Source of the DNA: CAVYWD01 sp963772225
GTDB taxonomy: Bacteria > Myxococcota > Myxococcia > Myxococcales > UBA5297
Direction of reading: 5' to 3'
NCBI GenBank assembly: GCA_963772225.1
Contig: CAVYWD010000001.1
Span: forward strand, 434,001 to 498,000
DNA length: 64,000 nucleotides
The translations under genes were made by a program, and so were the position numbers. Positions 26,675 through 35,800 of the stretch are shown in pieces; the stretch's first letter is position 1, and each line of letters opens with the position of its first letter. The notes under the pieces are model-generated. The model was given only the letters and a program-made list of their open reading frames with translations. It searched no databases and was not told the origin of the DNA.

Positions 26675-27517
26675 ATGTCGACGTTCCTCTTCCCCCTGCT
26701 CACCTCGCTATGCCTCGGCGCCGGCCCGGCCGCTCCGCCGGACCCAGCGGAGGGAGCCCTCGCCGCTCTCGAGCGCGAGCAGCAGGCCCTGTTCGACGCG
26801 GCGGCCCCTTCGGTCGTCTTTCTCCGCAGCGGAGACAGGTTCGGATCCGGATTCTTCGTACGCGAGGACGGGCTCGCCCTGACCAACGCGCACGTCGTCG
26901 GCGATGCCTCCACGGTCGATGTCGTCCTCCTCGATGGTCGCCGTTTCAAGGGCAAGGTTCTCGAGAAAGCCGACCAGCGGATCGACCTCGCGCTCGTTCA
27001 GGTGCCGGTGACGGGCGTGCGGCCGCTGGCGCTCGACGCCGCTGCGACGGTGCGGGTCGGCAGCTTTGCCGCCTCGGTGGGGCATGGCGAGGGCGCGATC
27101 TGGACTTTCAATACTGGGATGATCACCAACATTCACCCGGTCGGTGACGAGCAACCCGTCCTCCAGACGCAGATCCCGCTCAATCCAGGCAACTCCGGCG
27201 GGCCTCTGCTCAACCGGCTCGGCCGGGTCATCGGAATCGTCACGGCGCACGTGAAGGACTCGAACTCCATCAATTTCGCCATCCGCTCGGAGGTCGCAGC
27301 GCGGTCCTTCGACGCTCTGGCCGAGCTCACGGACCATCTCGTCATACGCGCGCCCTCCGGCTCCCAGATCTTCCTGGACGGAGCGCTTGTGGGCCAAGGA
27401 CCGCGCGCCGCCGTGCCGTGCACCAGCGGCGCCCATGAGGCGATGGTCCTCGCAGGCGGCCGCCTGATTCAGCGCCCGCTCGAATGCCCCAAGGTCCGGC
27501 GGGTAGACCTGCAGTAA
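26675..27517 (+). CDS. HtrA-like trypsin-type serine protease with PEGA-like C-terminal domain
   Basis: Secreted or periplasmic protease of 280 residues. A signal peptide covers about residues 1-22. The chymotrypsin-fold triad is complete: His in LTNAHVVGD, Asp in RIDLALVQV and Ser in NPGNSGGPLL. After the protease domain (to about 220), a short region with the pattern IFLDGALVGQGP resembles a PEGA domain, which often binds cell-surface components. There is no PDZ domain, so it is not a standard DegP/DegS. ATG 26675 was preferred over a TTG three codons earlier. It is likely co-transcribed with the unknown exported protein upstream; substrate and location are inferred. Confidence 0.87.
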   Translation: MSTFLFPLLTSLCLGAGPAAPPDPAEGALAALEREQQALFDAAAPSVVFLRSGDRFGSGFFVREDGLALTNAHVVGDASTVDVVLLDGRRFKGKVLEKADQRIDLALVQVPVTGVRPLALDAAATVRVGSFAASVGHGEGAIWTFNTGMITNIHPVGDEQPVLQTQIPLNPGNSGGPLLNRLGRVIGIVTAHVKDSNSINFAIRSEVAARSFDALAELTDHLVIRAPSGSQIFLDGALVGQGPRAAVPCTSGAHEAMVLAGGRLIQRPLECPKVRRVDLQ

Positions 27518-27685
27518 GACCTCCAGAGGCAGGTGCGGACGGCGCGCGTCGGTTCCCTGAGGCGTGCGCTGAGTCAGGCGCTCTCGCCCCCAGCGGGCGC
27601 TCGACAGGTCGCTGCTCTCCTTCATGCGCGCGGGCGACCGGAAGTCTTGGCGTGCGCGGCCCTCCGCGCGAATCAGGACTGGGAG

Positions 27686-28300
27686 CTACTCCCCGATTTG
27701 CACGCTCGCATCGTCGATTGCCGCTCGGAGCGCGGCGTAATCGCGCGCGACCGGGAACTGGGGGAACTCGGCCGCGACGTTGGGGGGCGGCCTGAAGAGG
27801 ATGCCGGCGTTCGCCTCGCAGAGCATCGCCGTGTCGTTGTAGGAGTCGCCGGCGGCGATGACCTTGAACGCCAGGCTCTTGAAGGCCTTCACCCCCGCCC
27901 GCTTCTGATCGGGCAGGCGCAGGTGGTGGCGCGCGATGAAGCCTTGGGCGTCGGTCTCCAGCCGGTGGCAGAAGAGCGTCGGCATCCCGAGCTGCGCCAT
28001 GAGGGGCATGGCGAACTCGTAGAAGGTGTCCGAGAGGATGACCACCTGGAAGCGCTGGCGCAGCTCGTCGAGGAAGGCGCGCGCCCCCGGCTCCGGCCCC
28101 ATGTCGGCGATGACCTTCTGGATGTCCGGGAGCCCGAGCTTGTGGCGCCGGAGGAGGTCGATGCGGAAGCGCATCAGCTTGTCGTAGTCCGGCTCGTCGC
28201 GCGTGGTGCGGCGCAGCTCCGGGATGCCGGTCCGGTCCGAGAACGCGATCCAGATTTCGGGGACGAGGACACCTTCGAGGTCGAGGCAGGCGATCTGCAC
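27686..28300 (-). CDS. thrH: Phosphoserine phosphatase / homoserine phosphotransferase ThrH
   Basis: HAD-superfamily enzyme of 204 residues, the same size as characterised ThrH. The N-terminal IACLDLEGVLVPEIWIAF block matches ThrH closely and contains the nucleophile Asp and the acid/base Glu at the position where most HAD enzymes have DxD. The second motif is ILSDTFYEF, and GDSYNDTAML provides the metal-binding acidic residues. The GTG start at 28300 gives the usual N-terminus; the frame runs 24 codons further upstream without similarity. Family knowledge: ThrH dephosphorylates phosphoserine and can transfer the phosphate to homoserine. It therefore links with thrB nearby, although the two genes are on opposite strands. 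Confidence 0.92.
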   Translation of the reverse strand: MQIACLDLEGVLVPEIWIAFSDRTGIPELRRTTRDEPDYDKLMRFRIDLLRRHKLGLPDIQKVIADMGPEPGARAFLDELRQRFQVVILSDTFYEFAMPLMAQLGMPTLFCHRLETDAQGFIARHHLRLPDQKRAGVKAFKSLAFKVIAAGDSYNDTAMLCEANAGILFRPPPNVAAEFPQFPVARDYAALRAAIDDASVQIGE

Positions 28301-28511
28301 GCGTGGACTCTCCAGAACGAGACGACGTCTATTTGGCACAATCTCCGGGCGCCTTCCAGCGCGTCCTCTCACCCATGCAGCGCGTGCGGCCTGAGCGGTC
28401 GGCCGTTATCAGCCACAACGACAGACGCCTGCGTCGACGAGCGAGCCTTCTGCGCCGCCTGAATGGCGCTCCCGGTCGCCGGCACTGCCGAACAGGAACG
28501 AGGAAGACACC

Positions 28512-29465
28512 ATGGGAACGATAGCGCTCGCCGCGCTCACCGCGGCCGTCGCCGCCGCGTCGCCGGGTCCGCGCGACCCCGCGCTCGACCTGGAGGCGGA
28601 GCTCAGAAGAATCGCCCCGGTGCCACCGCCCGCGCTGGAAGTCCGCTTCACCTCGCTCAATGGGCCGGAGTATGCCCTGGAGGACCTGTCGCTCGAGCTC
28701 GACGGCCAGGCGCAGAGCGTGCCGACCGCCGCGCAGATCCTCGCTGGCGCCCCGGTCTTCGCAGGCTCGGTGGCACCTGGGCGGCACCAGCTCACGGCCC
28801 GCGTGACGCTGGTGGCCCGCTTCGGCTCCGCGAGCTACCGCACCGGCTATCGCTTCAAGCTCGGCAAGCGCATCGCCTTCCAGGCGCAGAAGGGGCTTTT
28901 GCACCAGGTCGAGCTGAAGGCGCAGCGGCAATCTAGCCTGGCCTGGGAGCAGAGCCTCGACCTGGCCGTCAGCCGCTCGGAGCGCATGATCGCGGCGCTC
29001 GAGTCGGGCGACCTGCCCTCCCCTCCGCGGCTACCGCCCCCGGCGTTTGCAGGCGGCAAGGTCGACGACGCCCAGGCCTCGGAGGTCGCCGCCGCTTTCC
29101 CCAAGGCCGCTTCGGCGCCGGTCCGCGCACCCGCAATCCGCCGCGCGACGCCGCCGGACAAGCCCGCGCCGCCTGCGCTCGCGAGCGCGTCAAAGGACCC
29201 TGCGTCCCCGACGCCCGCTTCTGCGGCGAGCCTTCCGCCGGCGCTGCCCGTGACCCTCGTCCAGGCGCTCGTCGAGGCGGAGCTGCCATCGGCCGTCGCG
29301 CCCACCGCGCCGGCGCCCATTCAGCAGACATGGCTCGAGCGCGCCGGCGCGCCACTCGTGGCCAGTGCGCTCGCTGTTGGCATCGCGTGGATCGGCGTGG
29401 CCGCGCTTCGGCGGCGACGGCGCGCCGGGCCGGGAACGCCCCCGACGGCGCGGGGGACCGCCTAG
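28512..29465 (+). CDS. Secreted Pro/Ala-rich protein with C-terminal membrane anchor, function unknown
   Basis: No recognised family. The 317-residue protein has a short Ala-rich signal peptide (about 1-17), a structured region (about 30-165) containing an immunoglobulin-like run of strands (LEVRFTSLNG, LSLELDGQ, RHQLTARVTL), then a long Pro/Ala/Ser-rich linker (about 165-270), and one transmembrane helix near 280-300 followed by an Arg-rich cytoplasmic end. Similar designs occur in myxobacterial envelope proteins. ATG 28512 is preceded by GAGGAAG. It lies upstream of the giant repeat gene on the same strand with a gap of about 350 bp; a role in presenting or exporting that product is possible but unsupported. 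Confidence 0.7.
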   Translation: MGTIALAALTAAVAAASPGPRDPALDLEAELRRIAPVPPPALEVRFTSLNGPEYALEDLSLELDGQAQSVPTAAQILAGAPVFAGSVAPGRHQLTARVTLVARFGSASYRTGYRFKLGKRIAFQAQKGLLHQVELKAQRQSSLAWEQSLDLAVSRSERMIAALESGDLPSPPRLPPPAFAGGKVDDAQASEVAAAFPKAASAPVRAPAIRRATPPDKPAPPALASASKDPASPTPASAASLPPALPVTLVQALVEAELPSAVAPTAPAPIQQTWLERAGAPLVASALAVGIAWIGVAALRRRRRAGPGTPPTARGTA

Positions 29466-29819
29466 CCTCCTCCAAGCCAGCGTCACGAGCTTGACGCGCG
29501 ACGGCAGGTTGGCGGCACGAGCGTCCGGCGACCTCTGGGGCAGCCCTGCCACTGCGCTTCGCGAAATCCTCCAGGAAAGCCGCGGACCGCTCTCTGGTTT
29601 CTCGCGCCGCCCGGCGCTCGCCTCGGCTGTCGCCGCGCTCGAGCAGAAGCCCCGCCGGCGATGGCCTCGGAAGTGCAATCAGCACCCTTGGCGTCTTGGC
29701 AACTCCGCGATGCGTCAGGTAGAGCGCGCGGCCCAGGTGGGCCACCGCCCAGGAGCCGGTCCTTGGCGATCTCTTCCATTTCCTCGAGCGGCTCGAGCCT
29801 CCTCGCAGCGGCGTCGCCC
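29466..29819. other. Region upstream of the giant repeat gene
   Basis: 354 bp with no secure gene. The plus strand has an in-frame ATG at 29661 that would add 53 residues, including a Ser/Ala/Leu-rich segment, to the repeat protein. The minus strand (about 29842 down to 29560) reads protein-like in two adjoining frames (MGDAAARRLEPLEEMEEIAKDR, then WAVAHLGRALYLTHRGVAKT), as if a short gene had been frameshifted, but this cannot be confirmed. No promoter was assigned. Confidence 0.4.
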
Positions 29820-32800
29820 ATGGCGGCGGCGTCCTCGACCACCCTCTCTTTGGCCTCGCTCTCGACGACCGAGATCGCCGCGCTCGCGCCGGACCAGAAT
29901 CTCGCAGCTGACCCTCAGCGACATCCGCTCGCTCAGCGTGGAGCAGCTCCTCGTCTTGAGCAACTCGCAGGTCGGCGCCCTCGGCACCACCGAGATGGCG
30001 GCGCTCACCGCCTCGCAAGTGGCGGGCCTGAGCGTCACCGAGCTCTCCGAGCTGAGCGCGCCGCAGCTGGGCGCCCTGTCCACCGCCGCGGTCAAAGGAC
30101 TCACCGCCGAGCAGGTCTCGGCGCTGAGCCCCGCCCAGCTCGCAGGTCTCTCGGCGGCGCAGGTCGGGGCGCTGACGACCACCGCCGTCCAGGGGCTGAG
30201 CCCGGACCAGGTCGCCTCGCTGGCCGCGACCCAGCTCGCGGGGCTGACCAGCGCACAAGTGGCCGCGCTGTCGGCGGACGACGTCACCGCGCTCGGCGCG
30301 TCCCAGCTCGCCGCCCTGACCGCCTCCGCAGCCAGAGGCCTCACCGCCGACGAGCTCTCGGCGCTGTCCCCGACCCTGCTCGCGGGCTTCTCCTCGACGC
30401 AAATCGCCGCGATGGCTCCGCTCGCCGTCCTGGGCCTCAGCGCCGACCAGCTCTCGTCCCTCGCCGCCACCCAGCTGGCGGGGCTGACCGCCGCGGACGT
30501 GTCCGCGCTCTCCGAGCAGGAGCTCGCCGCGCTCAGCTCGACGCAGCTCGCCGCCCTGACGCCCAACGCGTGCAGGGGCTTCGCCGACTGGCAGATCTCC
30601 TGCCTGACCCCGGACCAGCTCTCGGGCTTCTCCTCGTCCCAGCTCGGGGCGCTGACGACCACCGCGGTCCAGGGCCTCACGTCCGACGAGGTCGCCTCGC
30701 TCAGCGCGTCGCAGGTGCAGGGCTTCACCGGGCCGGAGCTCTACGTCTTTCTGAACACCCAGATCTCGTCGTTCTCGCAGACGCAAATGGCCGCGCTCTC
30801 GGCGGGCGCGGTCGGGGGCATGACCTCCGCCGGGTTCGGCCAGCTCTCCACCGCGCAGCTCGGCGCGCTCAGTGCGACGCAGCTCGCGGCGGTCACGTCG
30901 ACCGAGATGTCGGGGCTCACCGCCGACGACGTCTCCGGGCTCTCGGTCACCCAGCTCGCGGCGCTCACCCCCACCCAGCTCACGGGGCTCAGGTCCGACG
31001 CCGTGTCCGCGCTGAGCCTTGCGCAGGTGAGCTCGCTCGCGGTCACCCAGCTCCAGGGGATCGGCAGCGCCGCCGTGGGCCAGCTCCTGCAGTCGCAGTT
31101 CGCGTCCATCTCCGAGACGCTCCTCGCCGCGCTGACCTCGGCCCAGCTCCAGGGCCTCACCTACACCGACGTGAGCTCGCTCACCTCCTCCGAGCTCGCG
31201 AGACTGACCTCGACGCAGCTCACCGGCCTGACGGCCACAGCCGTTCAAGGGCTGACGGCGACGCAGCTGACGCAGCTGACGACGTCCCAGGTGAAGGGCC
31301 TGAGCCAGACGGAGCTCGGGGCCCTGTCCAACACCCAGCTCGCCTCGCTTTCTGGGGACCTGCTCGCGGCGCTCACCTCCACCGCGCTTACCGGGCTGAG
31401 CGCGACCGGCCTCGGCTCGCTCTCGACGACGCAGCTCGAGGCCCTCACCGGATGGCAGCTCCAGGCGCTCTCCTCGGGCCAGGTCGCCGGCCTCCACTCC
31501 ACCCAGCTCGCGGCCCTGAGCACGGCGCAGCTCAAGGTCCTGTCGACCACGCAGCTGGGCGCGCTCACCTCCAGTGCGGTGGACGGCCTGAGCGCCGACC
31601 AGCTCGGAGCGCTCACGCTCTCGCAGATCCGCGGCTTGAACGGCGCGTGCGTGGGCGAGCTGCTCCTGCCACAGTTTGCGCCCCTGTCGGCCACGCTCGT
31701 CGCCGCGCTCAGCGCGACGCAGATCCGCGCGCTCACCATCGACGACGTGAGCGAGCTCACCCAGACCGAGCTCGGCGCGCTCACCTCCACCCAGCTCTCG
31801 GCGCTGTCGGCCGCGGCCATCCAGGGCCTGACCCCGAGCCAGATAGCGCTCCTGAGCACGACGCAGATCCGCGGCCTGGCCTCTACCGGGCTCGGGGCCC
31901 TCCTGGGCACGCAGCTCACGGCCCTCTCCACCGCCCAGGTCGCCGCGCTCACCGCCACCGCGCTGGACGGCCTGAGCGCGGCGGAGGTGGGCACCCTCAC
32001 CGCCGCGCAGCTCGGCGCGCTCTCCGCGACCCGAGATCCGCTCGCTCACCCAAGCGCAGATGCGCGGCCTGACCGCCGTCCAGCTGCCGCTGCTCACTAC
32101 CGCGCAGGTGCAGGCGCTGGCTTCCACCCAGCTCGGCGCCCTGGCGACCACGGCCCTCCAGGCGCTGACCACCGACCAGGTCCGCTCGCTCACCGCCAGC
32201 CAATTCGCGGGCCTGGGCACCACCGGCCTCGGGGCCTTCACCGCCACCGCGCTCGCGGCGCTGGACTCGCAGCAGATCGCCGCCCTGGCTCCGGGCACCC
32301 TGCGAGGCATCACCAGCGACCAGCTCGCATTGTTGAGCGCGACGCAGCTTGCCACCCTGACCTCGACGCAGCTCTCCGTCCTCACCGCCTCCGCCATCCA
32401 GGGGCTGACGCTGGCCCAGATCGCCTCGCTCAGCACGAGCCAGCTCCAAGGCCTGGTCGCCACTGCGACGGGGGCGCTGAGCCTCACGCAGCTCGGGGTT
32501 TTGACGACCAGTCAGCTCTCGGCGCTCACCGCCACCGCCATCCGCGGCCTGACCTCCACCGAGGCCGCGGCGCTGACGACGGCGCAGCTGGGCGCGCTCT
32601 CCTCGACCCAGGTCGGGGCCCTGAGCGCGGCGGCCCTGAGCGCCTTCGCCTCCGAGCAGATCGCGGCGCTCACTCCCTCGCAGACGGCCGGCCTGACCGC
32701 CGCCCAGCTCGGCACCTGCACCACCACCGCCATCGACTTGCTGACGAGCGCGCAGCTCGCCGGCCTGACCACGCTGCAGCTCCGCGGCCTGACGGCAGCA

Positions 32801-35800
32801 GCGCTCGACGCGATAGGCTCGACGGGCTTCGCCGCCCTGGCCCCCACGCAGATCGCCACCTTCACCGCCACCCAGATCCGGAGCCTGAGCAGCACCTCCG
32901 TCAGCCAGCTGACCGCGTCCTCGCTCGCCGCGATGACCTCGACGCAGCTCGGGGCCCTGAGCGCCACCTCGCTCCAGGGGATGACCACGGCGCAGCTCGC
33001 CTCGCTCTCCACGTTGCAGATCCGGGGGCTCACCAAGGCCTCCGGCGCGGCCCTCTCGGCCGACCAGGTGGCGTCCCTCTCCACGGACCAGCTCGCCTCG
33101 TTAACCACGACCGCGCTCACGGGCCTGACCTCGACCGGCGCGGGGGCCCTGACGGCGCAGCAGCTCTCGGCGCTGTCCTCCTCACAGGTCGGGGCCCTGG
33201 CGACGACCGCCGTCACGGGGCTCACCGACCAGCAGGTCCCTCAGCTCTCGCTCGCGCAGCTGAGCGGGCTGTCGGCGACGCAGCTCGGCGCCTTCACGCA
33301 GACCCTCGTGGACGCGCTCACGGCCACCCAGCTGGCCGGGCTCACGACCGCGCAGCTCCGCGGACTCTCCGGCATCGGCGTCAACGCGCTGGACGCGACG
33401 GGGCTCGCCGCCCTGAGCCCGACGCAGATCGCCTCCCTCACGGTCACCCAGCTTCGAGGCGTCAGCAGCACGTTCGTCGGCGACCTGAGCGCCACCGCCT
33501 TCTTTGCGCTGACCCAGACGCAGATCGGCTCCCTGACCACCACCGCCTTGGGCGGGCTCACCGCGGACCGCCTGGCCGCGCTCACCGCCACGCAGCTCAA
33601 GGGCCTCTCCTCGACGGCCGCCGCGGCGCTGACAACGACCCAGCTCGGCGCGCTCTCCGGCGTGCAGCTCGCCGCGTTGGCACCCTCGGCGATGACCGGC
33701 CTCTCTTCGGCCCAGGCGGCGAGTCTCACTTCCGCGCAGCTCGCTTCGCTCACCTCGACCCAGCTCGGGGCCTTGAGCAGCGCGGCGCTCAACGCGATGT
33801 CGGCGGCGCAGCTCGCGGGGCTCACCACGGCCCAGCTCCGAGGCCTGGGGGCGGGCCAGCTCGGCGCGCTCTCGACCGGGTCGCTCGACGCGCTCTCGAC
33901 GACCCAGCTCGCCTCGCTCACGACCACTCAGATTCGCGGCCTCTCCACCGCCGGCTTCGACTCCCTGGACGCCACCAGCGTGGCCGCGCTGAGCTCCACG
34001 CAGCTCGCGGCCCTCACCCCCACGCAGATTCGCGGCCTCGCCAGCACGGACCTGGGCGAGCTGAGCGCGACCGCGCTCTCGGCGCTCACCTCGACGCAGC
34101 TGGGCGCGCTGGCCACGGCGGCCCTGCCCGGGCTGAGCCCGGACCAGCTCGGCGCGCTGTCGACGTCGCAGCTCAGGGGGCTGACGAGCACGGGAGTGGC
34201 GGCGCTGGCGCAGACGCAGCTCGGCGCGCTCTCCGCCGCCCAGGTCTCGGCCTTGAGCACCTCGGCGCTCCTGGGGCTCACCGCCTCCCAGGCGGCGGGG
34301 CTGACCGACGCGCAGCTCGCCGCGCTCGCCTCAACGCAGCTGGCGGCCCTGAGCGCCACCGCGCTCGGCGGGCTCGCGCCGACCCAGGTGGCCGAGCTCT
34401 CGACCGGCCAGGTGCGCGGCTTGACCTTGGCCCAGCTCGGCGCGCTCACCACCACCGCGGCGAGCGCGTTGACCACGGCCCAGCTGGCGGCCCTCTCCAC
34501 CCTGCAGCTCCAGGGGCTCTCGAGCGGCGCCGTCGGCGCGCTGAGCACCTCGGCGCTGAACGCCCTGACCTCGCGCCAGCTCGCCGCCCTCACGCCCAGG
34601 CAGGCCGCGGGGCTCGACAGCACGGCCGTCGCCGCGCTGACCGCGACCTCCCTCGCGGCCCTGACCTCCGCACAGATTGGGGCGCTGACCTCGACGGCGC
34701 TCTCAGGGCTGAGCACCGACCAGGTGGCCACGCTCAGCGCCGCGCAGGTCGGCGGGCTGGTTGGAAGCTCCGCCGCGGCGCTGTCGAGCGACCAGCTCGC
34801 GGCGCTGAAGACCTCGCAGCTCACCTCCCTCTCCACCACCGCGATGGGCGGGCTCACCTCCACCCAGATCGCCTCGCTGGGAACGGCTCAGCTCGGCGCG
34901 CTGACCCCGACCCAGGTCGCCGCGGTCGCCGCCGCCGCCATCCCCGGCCTCACCTCGGAAGGGCTGGCCGCGCTCGCGACCTCTCAGCTCGCGGCGCTGG
35001 GCTCGGCCCAGGTGGGCGCGCTCACGACCAGCCAGGTGACGGAGCTGGGCGGGCCGGCGCTCGCCGCGCTGACGACCACCGCGGTCGGCGGGCTGGCGGA
35101 CACCCAGCTCGGGGCGCTCTCCTTGTCCCAGCTCTCGAGCCTCTCGACGCGGCAAGTCGCCGCCCTGTCGCCCGCCGCCATCTCCGGGCTGACCGCGACC
35201 GAGGTCGCGGGCCTGAGCCTGTCGCAAACCGCCGCGCTCACCGCGGCCGAGGTGCGCGCGCTGACCGACAGCCAGGTGGCCGCCATGACCGCAGGCCAAG
35301 TGGGGAGCCTCACCTCGACGCAGCTCGGCAGCCTCTCGGGCGCCCAGGTCGGCGACTTCAGCGCGGCACAGCTCGCGGCGCTCTCGACCACGCAGGTCAC
35401 CGCGGTGGCCCCGAGCGGCATCAGCGGCCTGACCTCGGCGCAGGTCTCGGGCCTGAGCCTTTCGCAGCTCGGCGCCCTCAGCTCGACCCAGGTCACCTCG
35501 CTGACCCCCAGCGCGGTGGGCGGCCTGACCGCGGGCGCCGTGGCCGGGCTGGCGACGACGCAGGTCGCGGCGCTGACCGCCTCCCAGACCGCGGCGCTCG
35601 CCGCCACCCAGGTCGCGGCCCTGAGCGCCTCGCAGCTCGCCGCGGTGAAAGCGGCGGGCATCTCCGGCCTGACCTCGACGCAGGTCGCGGCGCTGTCCAT
35701 CGCCCAGCTCGGCGCTCTCTCGGCGAGCCAGCTCGCGAGCGTCTCTGCCGCCGGGGCGAGCGGGCTCACGGACGCCCAGATGGCGTCTTTGACCAGCGCG

